Origin: an uncultured Bacteroidales bacterium
GTDB taxonomy: Bacteria; Bacteroidota; Bacteroidia; Bacteroidales; Paludibacteraceae
Length of the DNA stretch: 51,646 nucleotides
NCBI GenBank assembly: GCA_944321745.1
Contig: CALUML010000202.1
Location: 1-51,646 of the forward strand
Direction: 5' to 3'
Shown here: positions 16,616-26,281 of the stretch, piece after piece
Numbering within the stretch: position 1 is the stretch's first letter
How the letters are laid out: each line of letters begins with the position of its first letter
Program-made: the position numbers and the translations under genes
Notes under the pieces: generated by a model
Databases searched by the model: none
What the model was told of the DNA's origin: nothing
Seen by the model: the letters and a program-made list of their open reading frames with translations, nothing else

Positions 16616-17782
16616 ATGGAATTTATTTGTAATAAAGACATTTGTGTTGGATGTGGATTATGTGTTGTTAAGTGCCCGAAACAATGTATATCCATGAAAT
16701 TGGGGCAATTGGGTCATGTGTATCCTGTCGTAAACCAGACACAATGTGTTGATTGTAAATTGTGCCAAAAGGTATGTCCTGCTTTGAATGGGGTTGATTT
16801 GCACTATCCATTATCTGCTTATGCTGCTTGGGCAAAAAAATTAGATGAATATAAAAGTAGTACTAGTGGTGGAGTTGCTTCGGTGTTGTCTCGTTACATT
16901 ATAAGTATAGGAGGTGTGGTTTATGGTTGTTCTGTTTTGCCGAATGTGCAGATTAAACATGTTCGAGTTGATAGTGAGGATGGGTTAGCTGCTTTAAAAG
17001 GTTCCAAGTATGTGCAAAGCTCGATTACCGATATCTTACCTTTGTTAAAACAAGATGTGGCCAACGGGCTTCCTGTATTATTAATAAGCACACCGTGTCA
17101 AATTGCAGCGGTGAGCAAGATGTTTAAATCAATCCCTCCGAACTTGTTTTTAGTGGATATCATTTGCCATGGAACTCCGTCCAATGATTTTTTGAGAGCA
17201 TATTTAGCTAAACGGTTAAAGTTGGATCTGCATAAAATAACTAATATAAGTTTTCGTTCGGAAAATGCTTTTAGTTTGACTGTTTATGATAGAAAGCAAC
17301 TGCTGTGGAAAGGGTCAAATTTGTGGTCTGATAGATATAATGATGTCTACTACGATTCGTTTATTGATGGCTTTACTTATAGGCAAAGTTGTTATACTTG
17401 CAGGTATGCACAACCGAATCGTTGTTCGGACATAACGATAGGGGATTTTTGGGGCTTGAAAAATGGGAATGAACTACCTGCACATCCTTATGGGGTATCT
17501 GTTGTGTTGCCCGTTACCTCGAGAGGAAAGCTTCTCCTTCAGCATGTTTCCGGTGATTTAAATCTTTTTGAGCGTCCGATACAGGAAGCAATAGACGGGA
17601 ATGAGCAGTTGCGCATTCCTAAAAAAATGAATTGGAGGATAAGTTCATTTCGTAAGTGTTGGGGATGGTATCCTGCTTATTTTTGGTATCATCTTTTTGT
17701 TTTTGATAAGATGCTTTTATTTAGGGTGAAAAGAATGATTAAGAAGTATTTGCGAAAAGGATTGGCTTGGTTTGATTATTAG
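16616..17782 (+). CDS. 4Fe-4S protein with F420H2-dehydrogenase beta-subunit-like domain
   Basis: A cytoplasmic iron-sulfur protein of the type found with polysaccharide pyruvyl transferases in Bacteroidota. From ATG 16616 (MEFICNKDICVGCGLC) it has 388 residues. The N terminus carries two ferredoxin clusters: C10-x2-C13-x2-C16-x3-C20-P and C44-x2-C47-x2-C50-x3-C54-P. The FrhB-like parts follow (STSGGVASVL, CQIAAVSKM, CHGTPSNDF and RYAQPNRCSDITIGDFWG). The substrate is unknown; it may provide electrons for a sugar modification. The pyruvyl transferase begins 10 bp downstream, so the two probably work together. The gene is markedly AT-rich. Confidence 0.88.
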   Translation: MEFICNKDICVGCGLCVVKCPKQCISMKLGQLGHVYPVVNQTQCVDCKLCQKVCPALNGVDLHYPLSAYAAWAKKLDEYKSSTSGGVASVLSRYIISIGGVVYGCSVLPNVQIKHVRVDSEDGLAALKGSKYVQSSITDILPLLKQDVANGLPVLLISTPCQIAAVSKMFKSIPPNLFLVDIICHGTPSNDFLRAYLAKRLKLDLHKITNISFRSENAFSLTVYDRKQLLWKGSNLWSDRYNDVYYDSFIDGFTYRQSCYTCRYAQPNRCSDITIGDFWGLKNGNELPAHPYGVSVVLPVTSRGKLLLQHVSGDLNLFERPIQEAIDGNEQLRIPKKMNWRISSFRKCWGWYPAYFWYHLFVFDKMLLFRVKRMIKKYLRKGLAWFDY

Positions 17783-17792
17783 TTGTTTGTCT

Positions 17793-18911
17793 ATGAAAAT
17801 AGGTATCATTACGTTTCATGCCGCATTTAATTATGGCTCTATGTTGCAGGCATATGCGCTGCAACATTATTTGCTTGGATTGGGGCATACAGTGGAAATT
17901 ATCAATTATCGTAGTCTTGCCCAAAAGGCGCTGTATTGTCATGTGCTGGATGTTTCCCATGTGAGAAATGTTAGAAATCTAGGGGTAAGATTGTTGTTCT
18001 CTCCATGTTCTATTAAGGGACTTATTCGTAAATGGGAGCTTTTTGATGCTTTCATGTCTAATCATATGATTCTTACAGAAGAATATAATACGCTTGAAAG
18101 TTTGAAAGCACTTGCTTCAGAATACGATATCGTGATAACGGGGAGTGATCAGATATGGAATACGACTGCACATGATTTTAGTGAGGCGTATTTTGCTAGT
18201 TTTGTTTCTGATAAAACGAGGAAAGTTGCTTATGCCCCCTCTATGGGGCCAACACCCGAAAATCAAGATGTTGAATATCTAAAGAAACTTTTACAAGATT
18301 ATTATGCGATTTCTGTGAGGGAGGAAAGAACAAAATTGTTTTTGGAGCAGAATGGAATTGCCTCCCAAGTGAAGATAGTATTAGATCCGACAATGCTGTT
18401 GGGTCAAGAGGATTATAAATCGTTGATCTCTTCTAAGCCACTGGTAGAAGGTCGTTATATTTATTATTACACTCCGGGGTTTAAGCCTCGGCATGAGTTT
18501 CTTAAGGTGGCGGATATGTTGGGAGAACAATTAGGAATGGATGTTGTTTGCGATTATCCGTATATTTCTTGTAAGCAATATAAACATTTAAAGTGTTATT
18601 CTGAAGTTGGACCATCTGAATTTTTGAATTTACTAAAAAATGCTGATTTAGTGTGTGGTGCTTCGTTTCACTTGATGGTTTTTTCCATCTTGTTTCAAAA
18701 GCCATTCTATTGTTTGAATGGGGATGTAGACAGTCGGATGAATAATCTGATGAAAATGTTCCATCTAGAGGATAGAATATGGAGCGTAACTGCCCCCCCC
18801 CTTAGTGTTTTAGATAACTGCTCTCGAGAAATTGATTATTCGAAGATCTTTCCAGAATTACAAAAAAAGAGGGAGCAGTCGGTAAAATTTTTGTATGAAG
18901 CTTTACATTAA
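17793..18911 (+). CDS. Polysaccharide pyruvyl transferase family protein
   Basis: Expected to add a pyruvate ketal (from phosphoenolpyruvate) to a sugar, or to act as the related CsaB-like transferase. From ATG 17793 (MKIGIITFHAAFNYGSMLQAYALQ) it has 372 residues. The family signatures are the start motif, ITGSDQIWN, YAPSMG, VREERTKLFL, CGASFHLMVFSILF and the C-terminal REIDYSKI. A run of nine C (18793-18801) codes Ala-Pro-Pro near the C terminus and is in frame. With eight or ten C the frame would end within a few codons and lose about 40 residues. Confidence 0.9.
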   Translation: MKIGIITFHAAFNYGSMLQAYALQHYLLGLGHTVEIINYRSLAQKALYCHVLDVSHVRNVRNLGVRLLFSPCSIKGLIRKWELFDAFMSNHMILTEEYNTLESLKALASEYDIVITGSDQIWNTTAHDFSEAYFASFVSDKTRKVAYAPSMGPTPENQDVEYLKKLLQDYYAISVREERTKLFLEQNGIASQVKIVLDPTMLLGQEDYKSLISSKPLVEGRYIYYYTPGFKPRHEFLKVADMLGEQLGMDVVCDYPYISCKQYKHLKCYSEVGPSEFLNLLKNADLVCGASFHLMVFSILFQKPFYCLNGDVDSRMNNLMKMFHLEDRIWSVTAPPLSVLDNCSREIDYSKIFPELQKKREQSVKFLYEALH

Positions 18912-18953
18912 AAGAGGATTTGCTATTGCTGAATTGTTATTGTAATAAGTGTT

Positions 18954-20111
18954 ATGAGGATGAAAAAGATAAAGATAGGATTTATAAATGGGAATAATCC
19001 CTTGAACCGGCAAGCTTCGAGTGGGGTTACTTTTCAAATGTATCAAGCTTTGCTTAGGTTGGGCTTGGAAGTGGTGTGGATTCCTCCCAAAATGACGTTG
19101 TTCTATAAGTTGAATGCGTTGTGGAGTAAGCTTTTTTCTTTGATTAAGAAAGAACGGGTTCTTGTTAATTTTTCGGAGAAGAGTGCTGTCTTGAAGTCGA
19201 GGACGCTTGATAAGAAGTTGATAGAAGATTGTGATGTGTTGTTTGCCCCTTTTGCTTCTGCAGCGATTTATTTGTTGCAGACAGAAAAACCTATAATTTA
19301 TTTGGCAGATGGGACCTTTGCGGCCATGGTTGACTATTATTATAAAGGGTTGTCGCCGCGTGCGGTAGATGAGGGAAACAAGATAGAACAGGTCGCATTA
19401 GAAAAAGCAACTTGTGTGGTAATGTCTTCAGATTGGGCAAAGCGGTCGGCAATAGTTGATTATCATATTCCGGAACAGAAGATACATGTGATAGAATTTG
19501 GTGCCAATCTTGATGAAAAAGATATTGTTCCTCACAAGTTTCAATATCAAGGGCAATTGAATCTTTTGTTTTTGGGAGTTGAGTGGGAGCGAAAGGGTGG
19601 AAGTGTTGCTGTAGATGCTTGTGAATATCTTAATAACATAGGAATACCTTCGACATTACATATTGTTGGCATTCGAAATCTGGATAATGAAATCGTTCAA
19701 CTTCCATTCGTGAAGTATTATGGTTTTTTAGACAAAAACATAAGAGAAGATTATGATAATTTAGTGGCGATTATCAGGCTGTCGCATTGTCTGCTTTTGC
19801 CAACGAAAGCAGAATGTGCAGGAATTGCTTTTTGTGAAAGTTGTGCGAATGGCTTACCCGTATTTACGTATAATACGGGAGGAATTCCTAATTATGTTAT
19901 GGATGGGAAGAATGGATATAAACTCCCTTTGACTGCAACAGGAAAAGATTTTGGGGAAAAGATCAGGACATGCCTTGAATCTGGTGAATTGGAACGTATG
20001 TCAATTGAGGCGGTGTCTGTTTATAAAGAAAAGTTGAATTGGATGATTTGGGGTGAAAAGTTTGGTGCTGTATTGAATAGTTTATTAGAAAAGGGAATAA
20101 ATGAAAGGTGA
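18954..20111 (+). CDS. Glycosyltransferase, GT4/GT1-like
   Basis: A GT-B fold glycosyltransferase of 385 residues. The N-terminal domain starts MRMKKIKIGFINGNNPLNRQASSG. The C-terminal domain shows LNLLFLGVEWERKGGSVAVDA and the donor-binding Glu motif region CLLLPTKAECAGIAFCESCANGLPVFTYNTGGIPNYV, typical of family 4. The acceptor and sugar cannot be told. The stop overlaps the start of the flippase gene by 11 bp, so the two are co-transcribed. An ATG two codons downstream (18960) is an alternative start. Confidence 0.88.
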   Translation: MRMKKIKIGFINGNNPLNRQASSGVTFQMYQALLRLGLEVVWIPPKMTLFYKLNALWSKLFSLIKKERVLVNFSEKSAVLKSRTLDKKLIEDCDVLFAPFASAAIYLLQTEKPIIYLADGTFAAMVDYYYKGLSPRAVDEGNKIEQVALEKATCVVMSSDWAKRSAIVDYHIPEQKIHVIEFGANLDEKDIVPHKFQYQGQLNLLFLGVEWERKGGSVAVDACEYLNNIGIPSTLHIVGIRNLDNEIVQLPFVKYYGFLDKNIREDYDNLVAIIRLSHCLLLPTKAECAGIAFCESCANGLPVFTYNTGGIPNYVMDGKNGYKLPLTATGKDFGEKIRTCLESGELERMSIEAVSVYKEKLNWMIWGEKFGAVLNSLLEKGINER

Positions 20112-21648
20112 ATCAAGGGTAAAGAAAAGTCTTCTGAATGCACGAGTTAATTTGATTTGCTATTTTGTATCTTTATTGATAGCTTTTTTCACACGGAAGA
20201 CTTTTATCGGTTATTTGGGTGCTGAATTTGTTGGTTTAACAGGTACATTACAAAGTATTTTAGGATTTCTTAATCTTGCAGAACTAGGCATTTCCGGTGC
20301 AATAAGTTTTGTGTTATATAAGCCAATCTTTGATGGGGATGAAACTAAAATTAATGAAATTGTGTCTGTATTTGGTTATCTTTATCGGATAATTGGTTTT
20401 GTGATTCTGTTTTCCGGAGTTGTTTTGTCTTTTTTCTTGCCTCTGATTTTTCCGGAAACATCATTCCCATTATGGTTAATTTATATTGGGTTTTTCTCTT
20501 ACTTAGGAAGTTCCTTGTTGGGATATTTTGTGAATTATAAGCAGACTTTGCTTTCTGCGGATCAAAGGAACTATGAAGTAACGGGGTATTACCAAGCGGT
20601 GGTAAGTGTCAAAGTCATTCTTCAAATGGTTTTGGCAATTTATTTGAAAAGTTTTGTGCTGTTCTTGGTTTTGGAGATAACTTTTAGTGCGGTTTACTCT
20701 GCAATACTTTCATATCGAATAAAGAAAGTTTATCCTTGGTTAGAAAGTGATGTGCGTTTGGGAAAGAATTTGTTTAAAAAATATCCGGAAATAGGGAAGT
20801 ACATAAAGCAATTATTTGTTCATAAAATAGGAGAATTGGTACAAAGCCAAAGTTCCCCGGTGTTGGTATATGCTTATACTTCTTTGCCTGTAGTGGCTAT
20901 TTATGGGAACTACAACTTGATTGTGGGCAAATTGTCGGGTTTGATGAACAGCGTGATGATGGGGACAAATGCAGGTGTCGGTAATTTGATATCAGAGGGG
21001 AAACAAGAAAAAATATGGGATACATATTGTGAATTGTTTGTAGTGCGTGCTTGTATTTCGAGTGTTATTACGAGTTGCACTTATTTTTGGATAACCCCCT
21101 TTGTGTCGCTTTGGATAGGGTCGGAATATGTCTTGTCTCAGTTGGTTGTTGGGCTGATTTGCGTAAAATTGTATTTGACCATTTTTCGGGGAGTCAATGA
21201 TCAGTTCCTTTTTGGATATGGTTTGTTTTATGACGTATGGGCACCATTGACAGAGTCTGCTCTTTATATTATAGCAGGTGTTGTTTGTGGTTCTGTTTGG
21301 GGGTTGCCTGGGGTATTGATGGGTCCCCTTGTTTCCATGTTGGTGATTGTGTACATATGGAAACCCTATTTTTTGTTTTCGAAAGGTTTGAAAGTTCGGT
21401 ATTATAAGTTTTGGTTGATGTTCTTGCTTCAAATAGGCATTGCGGTTGCATTATATATATTAGCGTTTGCTATTTCAGATAGGCTTTTTGATTTATCTAA
21501 TATTGCAAAATCTTGGCAGTTCTTGATTTTGAATGGGGTGGAGTTTGCTGCGATTTTAGTGGTTCTTCATTTTATTGTATATTTATTATTTCGTCCTTTT
21601 AGAAGTTTTTTGAAGAGGTTTAAATGGTTTAGAGTATGCCGAAAGTAA
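20101..21648 (+). CDS. Wzx-type polysaccharide flippase
   Basis: A polytopic membrane protein of 515 residues with about 12-14 hydrophobic helices, in the MOP/polysaccharide-transport group. It should flip lipid-linked repeat units to the outer face of the membrane. The N terminus (LLNARVNLICYFVSLLIAFFTRKTFIGYLG) and the GLTGTLQSILGFLNLAELGISGAI segment are characteristic. It overlaps the preceding glycosyltransferase by 11 bp and the following one by 13 bp, a tightly coupled order. As the only flippase candidate in the locus it defines a Wzx/Wzy-dependent pathway together with the polymerase at 25 kb. Confidence 0.92.
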   Translation: MKGESRVKKSLLNARVNLICYFVSLLIAFFTRKTFIGYLGAEFVGLTGTLQSILGFLNLAELGISGAISFVLYKPIFDGDETKINEIVSVFGYLYRIIGFVILFSGVVLSFFLPLIFPETSFPLWLIYIGFFSYLGSSLLGYFVNYKQTLLSADQRNYEVTGYYQAVVSVKVILQMVLAIYLKSFVLFLVLEITFSAVYSAILSYRIKKVYPWLESDVRLGKNLFKKYPEIGKYIKQLFVHKIGELVQSQSSPVLVYAYTSLPVVAIYGNYNLIVGKLSGLMNSVMMGTNAGVGNLISEGKQEKIWDTYCELFVVRACISSVITSCTYFWITPFVSLWIGSEYVLSQLVVGLICVKLYLTIFRGVNDQFLFGYGLFYDVWAPLTESALYIIAGVVCGSVWGLPGVLMGPLVSMLVIVYIWKPYFLFSKGLKVRYYKFWLMFLLQIGIAVALYILAFAISDRLFDLSNIAKSWQFLILNGVEFAAILVVLHFIVYLLFRPFRSFLKRFKWFRVCRK

Positions 21649-22589
21649 GTGTCGTTATTCCGGTTTACGGTGTAGAAGAGTACATAGAGCGGTGTGCACG
21701 GAGTTTGTTTGAACAAACATTGGATGATGTTGAGTTCGTCTTTGTGAATGATTGTACGCCAGATGGTTCAATTCAAATTCTTTGGAGTGTTTTAGAAGAA
21801 TATCCTCAGCGGAAATCTCAGGTTAAGGTAATTAATCAACCTCAAAATTTAGGAGCGGCTCAGGCGCGTAAAACCGGAATATTAGCAGCGCAAGGTGAAT
21901 ATGTGATACAATGTGATAGTGATGATTGGGTTGATAAGAATATGTATTACGACATGTTGAAACAGGCTGAAGCAACAGGGGCTGATATCGTCATGTGCAG
22001 AAAAATCTATATGACTGATGGAACTCATCATACAACAGTAACGGACATTATTGTCGAAGACAAACAGCAGATGATGTCTTTAATAATCAGTGGGAAAACA
22101 TCGGTTAGTTTATGCTGCCGACTTGTAAAAAAACAACTGTTTTTAGATAAACGATTTCTGTTCCCGCCTTTACATATGAAAGAAGACACTGTTATCTCTG
22201 TACAATTAGCATATTTGAGCAATAAGACTACTTCTGTGGAAGGCCCGTATTATTATTATTACAATAATCCAAATTCTGTTTGTCAATCAATAGCAGAAGC
22301 AGCCTGTGTAAAAAGATGGAGTGAATCTAAAGAAAATATTGATGTCCTTATTAAATTCTTGCAGCAAGAGGGATTGAACTGTCAATACTCTTTAGAAATG
22401 CAACTGTTGAAATTCCAAGTAAAAGGTTTCCTATTACCGTTATTGAAAATAGGGTTAAAATATTGGAAAGAATGGAAGCAAACTTATCCGGAAATAAATA
22501 TTTCTATTCTTTTCAACAAAAATATATCCTTTGGGCTCAGATTTGTTCATCTGCTAACCCTACTTCGCATTTATCACCTCAAAAAATAA
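21636..22589 (+). CDS. Glycosyltransferase family 2 (first of a tandem pair)
   Basis: A GT-A fold glycosyltransferase of 317 residues. It has the start PKVSVVIPVYGVEEYIERCARSLFEQTL, the nucleotide-binding VNDCTPDGS and the metal-binding CDSDDWVD. The C terminus is less conserved. It overlaps the flippase by 13 bp. The next gene is a paralogue with almost the same first 13 residues, and the two genes even share the start context ATGCCGAAAGTAAGTG. The donor sugar is unknown. Confidence 0.92.
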   Translation: MPKVSVVIPVYGVEEYIERCARSLFEQTLDDVEFVFVNDCTPDGSIQILWSVLEEYPQRKSQVKVINQPQNLGAAQARKTGILAAQGEYVIQCDSDDWVDKNMYYDMLKQAEATGADIVMCRKIYMTDGTHHTTVTDIIVEDKQQMMSLIISGKTSVSLCCRLVKKQLFLDKRFLFPPLHMKEDTVISVQLAYLSNKTTSVEGPYYYYYNNPNSVCQSIAEAACVKRWSESKENIDVLIKFLQQEGLNCQYSLEMQLLKFQVKGFLLPLLKIGLKYWKEWKQTYPEINISILFNKNISFGLRFVHLLTLLRIYHLKK

Positions 22590-22597
22590 TATTTAGT

Positions 22598-23569
22598 ATG
22601 CCGAAAGTAAGTGTTATTATACCTATTTACAATGTTGAGAGATATATAGCAGAATGTGCTAAAAGTCTATTTGAACAGACTTTAGATGACATCGAATATG
22701 TTTTTGTGAATGACTGTTCGCCCGATAAATCGATAGAAGTATTGAACGGAGTTCTTCTGCAATATCCTAGTAGGAATCAACAAGTTAAAATAATCAATCA
22801 CGAAAAAAATTTAGGAGCTGCAATTGCTCGAAAAAATGGGATATTGGCTGCTACAGGGGAATATGTCATTCATTGCGATAGCGATGATTGGGTAGATTCT
22901 GAAATGTATCAGATCCTTTACGAGAAAGCCCAAGAAGAAGATTTAGATATTGTGATTTGCCAGTATCTGGAGAAAAAAAAAGGCTCATCAACGCTTATTA
23001 CCCACGAATTAGGAACATCTCCAAAATCAAAGATAATAAGCACACCTTTATTTTGTTCACTTTGGAACAAATTGGTTCGTCGTAGTATCATAAATTGGAA
23101 TAAAATTCTTTATCCGAAACATCATATGATGGAAGATGCTGTTCTATGTGTGCAAATGTTTTATTTTGCAAGAAAGATAGGATATGTAAACAAGCCATTA
23201 TACTATTATCGGATTAATGACAATTCTATTTGTCACGTTTCTACCGAAGAAGGGGATTTGAAGCGTTGGAGAGATGCTTATGAGAATTCACAGATTGTGG
23301 TGAGTTTTTTGAAAAAAGAAGGCGTGTGTGAAAAATATAAGCAAGAATTGATACAGTTCAAATCATGTGTCCGTGGATTTTTGATGCCGCAAATGAAAAA
23401 GAGTAATAAGTATTATAAGCAGTGGTGTGGGACATATCCAGAGTTGAATAGGCAGTTTTTGTTGGCCAAAGGATTTTCTCGCTCATTAAAATTAGTTTAT
23501 ATATTGACTTTGCTGAAAGTTTATCCTTTGTTTTCAAGGCTACGTAAGAGAGGTGGAATGTTATCTTAA
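22598..23569 (+). CDS. Glycosyltransferase family 2 (second of a tandem pair)
   Basis: A paralogue of the upstream gene, 323 residues from ATG 22598 (MPKVSVIIPIYNVERYIAEC). Landmarks are VNDCSPDKS and CDSDDWVDSEMY. Similarity to its neighbour is highest in the catalytic N-terminal 110 residues and falls in the acceptor-binding half, which suggests a duplication followed by a change of acceptor. A longer frame opening at 22463 lies inside the previous gene and is rejected. The spacing of 8 bp implies co-transcription. Confidence 0.92.
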   Translation: MPKVSVIIPIYNVERYIAECAKSLFEQTLDDIEYVFVNDCSPDKSIEVLNGVLLQYPSRNQQVKIINHEKNLGAAIARKNGILAATGEYVIHCDSDDWVDSEMYQILYEKAQEEDLDIVICQYLEKKKGSSTLITHELGTSPKSKIISTPLFCSLWNKLVRRSIINWNKILYPKHHMMEDAVLCVQMFYFARKIGYVNKPLYYYRINDNSICHVSTEEGDLKRWRDAYENSQIVVSFLKKEGVCEKYKQELIQFKSCVRGFLMPQMKKSNKYYKQWCGTYPELNRQFLLAKGFSRSLKLVYILTLLKVYPLFSRLRKRGGMLS

Positions 23570-23586
23570 AACGAATTGATTTTGAT

Positions 23587-24200
23587 ATGAAATGGAACAA
23601 TGTACAATGGAAGTTTCGGATGTTGATGTTTGATTGTTATCAAATGTTAATGGGGGGGTGGAGAAAAATGTTTCCATCTTTTGCAATAATTGTATAGGGG
23701 CTTTTGTGGCACATGACTTTCGTTTGCCTTTTAATAGTCCGACAGTTAATCTAATGATCCCTCCGGCAGATTATATAGAATATATCACGCACTTGCAAGA
23801 CTATACGGGAGCGGAAATAAAAGAAATTGATTCGGATAAGCAGTGGCCGGTAGCATTGTTGGGAGGCAAAGTTCATTTACATTTGATTCATTATAAAACT
23901 GTGCAGGAGGCGGAAGATGCTTGGCGACGTAGGGAACGCCGAATCAATTGGGAACGTATGTTTTTTGTCTTGATTGAAACGGACGGCTGTACGTATGATG
24001 ATTTAATGCGTTTTGATGCTTTGCCATATCAGCATAAGGTGGTATTGACGCATAAATTTTATCCTGAAATAAAAAGCGCGTTTTATATACGAGGTTATGA
24101 AGATAAGTCAGGGCTTATAGATACTTATCGTTTCCACAAAGTACTTCCAACGAGAAAATATGACCAATTTAATTGGATGAAATTTTTAAAGCAAAAATAA
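23587..24200 (+). pseudogene. DUF1919 family protein, out of frame at a G7 tract (possible phase-off allele)
   Basis: Two frames make up one DUF1919-like protein. The start ATG at 23587 reads MKWNNVQWKFRMLMFDCYQMLM and then meets a run of seven G (23652-23658). Beyond it that frame stops within about 15 codons. One added base restores KNVSIFCNNCIGAFVAHDFRLPFNSPTVNLMIPP and the rest of the domain to 24200, giving about 204 residues. The downstream frame alone has only a TTG to start from. DUF1919 proteins accompany exopolysaccharide genes and may be sugar-modifying enzymes; function is unproven. A slip in the A5 run just after would also fix it. Confidence 0.8.
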
Positions 24201-24205
24201 GTAGT

Positions 24206-24991
24206 ATGATTCCCAAGAAAATTCATTTTTGTTGGTTGAGTGGCGAAGAATATCCGCCGTTGATACAACATTGTATTGATACGTGGCGTAAAGTGTTGCC
24301 CGATTACGAAATCGTATTGTGGGACACGAAGCGATTTGATATTGATTCTGTGTCATGGGTGAGAGAGGCTTTTGATGCAAAAAAATATGCATTTGCCGCT
24401 GACTATATCCGATTGTATGCAGTGTACAAAGAGGGTGGAATTTATTTGGATTCAGATGTGGAAATGCTGAAGCCATTTGATGATTTACTTCAAAAAAAAG
24501 CCTTTATTGGATTTGAAGCATCGACAAAGGGTGTAGAAGCTGCTGTTTTTGGTGCAGAAAAAGGTGCGGAGTGGTGTAGGAAGGCGATGGACTTTTATGT
24601 TGGGAGACATTTTCAGTTAACAGCGAAGGGAGGAGTGTCAGGTGAGTTTTTTGCTCCTCGGATTGTGCGGGGTGCTCTGTATGAGCTTTATCCGGATTTT
24701 CCTAAAACACCACCGTCCGAGCCTGTATTTGTGGATGATAATAATTTTATGGTGTGTCCGGCTCATTTCTTTTCTCCATTAAAATACGATTTGGAAAAAA
24801 GTTATAGCAGTGAGAAGAAAATAGCAAATAGTTATTTGAAAAATCCGGAGACGTATTGTATTCATCGCTTTAATGCAGCATGGGGAACAAAATCATCAAC
24901 AGGGATGCAAATACGAGCGATGATTTCTGACAAATTGAAGAATGCCATAGGAGAAAAATGTTTTGATGCTCTTAAAGGTATTTTTAAATAA
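24206..24991 (+). CDS. Glycosyltransferase with DxD motif (GT32-like, Gly_transf_sug)
   Basis: A 261-residue enzyme from ATG 24206 (MIPKKIHFCWLSGEEYPP), the standard start of the capsular-sugar glycosyltransferase group related to Och1-type enzymes. The central YAFAADYIRLYAVYKEGGIYLDSDVEML contains the DSD nucleotide-sugar-metal motif. The C-terminal HRFNAAW also matches relatives. It begins 5 bp after the DUF1919 frame. An in-frame ATG at 24173 lies within the preceding gene and is less likely. Confidence 0.92.
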   Translation: MIPKKIHFCWLSGEEYPPLIQHCIDTWRKVLPDYEIVLWDTKRFDIDSVSWVREAFDAKKYAFAADYIRLYAVYKEGGIYLDSDVEMLKPFDDLLQKKAFIGFEASTKGVEAAVFGAEKGAEWCRKAMDFYVGRHFQLTAKGGVSGEFFAPRIVRGALYELYPDFPKTPPSEPVFVDDNNFMVCPAHFFSPLKYDLEKSYSSEKKIANSYLKNPETYCIHRFNAAWGTKSSTGMQIRAMISDKLKNAIGEKCFDALKGIFK

Positions 24992-25076
24992 TCTGTGTTG
25001 TATGAGAGCGAATATGACAACGTCTGTTTATGTGTTGCTATATTGTTGATGTTTGTTGTGTTATAGATGGGTAGGC

Positions 25077-26255
25077 ATGGATTTGCAAAGTATTAAGTCG
25101 GTGCCGTTTAATAGAAAATGGCTGATAATTATGTTTATGGCAATGAGTGTGCAGCTTGTTGCTATAGAAGGCATGCAGATATCGTTCATAAAGGTAGGAC
25201 TTTTGGCAGCATCATTGCTGGTGTTTTTTCGTGTCCCTTATATGAGTAAGGCGGTGTGGGCTTGTGTTGTTTATTGGTTGGCTTGTTTCTTGACAGCAAT
25301 ATTACATGACCATGTCCGTTTTTCCACTTTGGGTTATTTGGGGTTGTTTCTCGCAGGTTATATTACTTTTTATAATTTGGTTCATGTGGGGACAATAACT
25401 TTCGTGCAATTTAAAAAGTTGCTGCGTTTTTTGTTATTGGCTTATGTTTTAGTGCTTTGTGTGCAGCAGGTTTTTGTCCTTGTGGGGATACATACTTTCC
25501 CTCTATTTAATTTACATGGTAGTACATTGAACAAATTGCCAAGTTTGGCATGTGAACCTAGCCATACGGCACGCATTATTACGGCTGCTATGCTGGGATA
25601 CGTTCGCTGTCTTGAGATTGAGCGGGGCGAGAAAATACCTTTGAGTGTGTTGTTTGAAAAAGAAAACAGATTGGTAACTATTGGCTTTTTGTGGATGATA
25701 CTTACTATGGGGAGTGGAACGGGAATGATAGCCACAGCAATATTAGCGCTTTATTTTGTTCGTTTAAGAACTGCAGTTTATGTGTTGCCTGTGTTTGTGG
25801 CTTTGTTTTTTTTGTTGCAGTATTCAGGAAATAAACAGTTTGAACGGGCTTTGGCCGCGATAGAGGCTACATTGACGGGAGATTATCAGAAAATACAGCA
25901 GACAGACTCTAGCGCATCTACACGTATTGTGCCATTGCTTAATACATTAAAAATCGATTTGGATAAAAAAGAGTCGTGGATAGGGGAGGGAAATAAAGAA
26001 TATAAAAAAAATTCATGGGCCGATTTAACAATGAAGACACCTGTAATAGAGCAATATGGTTTGATTGGATTGCTGGCATCGCTTTTTCTTTTGTACTTAT
26101 GTGCCATACACCGTTTTTTTAGTTTGGAAACTATCTATTTTGTGCTTATCGCTTTGTTGACCATAGCTAATGGTTACGTGACGTGGTCTATGATGTATGT
26201 GTTTACTTTGGTGAAATACTTTCAAGAGCAAAAGGAAAAAGGACAGCTTTTTTAG
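25077..26255 (+). CDS. O-antigen/capsule polymerase candidate (Wzy-like)
   Basis: A 392-residue protein from ATG 25077 (MDLQSIKSVPFNRK), with about ten membrane helices and a large hydrophilic loop near residues 270-320. This is the usual layout of Wzy polymerases, which show little sequence conservation. The segment ACEPSHTARIITAAMLGYVR resembles the conserved patch of this group. It should join repeat units on the periplasmic face of the inner membrane, with the Wzc-like protein controlling length. The call rests on topology and context more than on motifs. An upstream TTG start at 25053 is possible. Confidence 0.75.
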   Translation: MDLQSIKSVPFNRKWLIIMFMAMSVQLVAIEGMQISFIKVGLLAASLLVFFRVPYMSKAVWACVVYWLACFLTAILHDHVRFSTLGYLGLFLAGYITFYNLVHVGTITFVQFKKLLRFLLLAYVLVLCVQQVFVLVGIHTFPLFNLHGSTLNKLPSLACEPSHTARIITAAMLGYVRCLEIERGEKIPLSVLFEKENRLVTIGFLWMILTMGSGTGMIATAILALYFVRLRTAVYVLPVFVALFFLLQYSGNKQFERALAAIEATLTGDYQKIQQTDSSASTRIVPLLNTLKIDLDKKESWIGEGNKEYKKNSWADLTMKTPVIEQYGLIGLLASLFLLYLCAIHRFFSLETIYFVLIALLTIANGYVTWSMMYVFTLVKYFQEQKEKGQLF

Positions 26256-26281
26256 ATTGTGTTAAAAAACAAGCACTTGTT

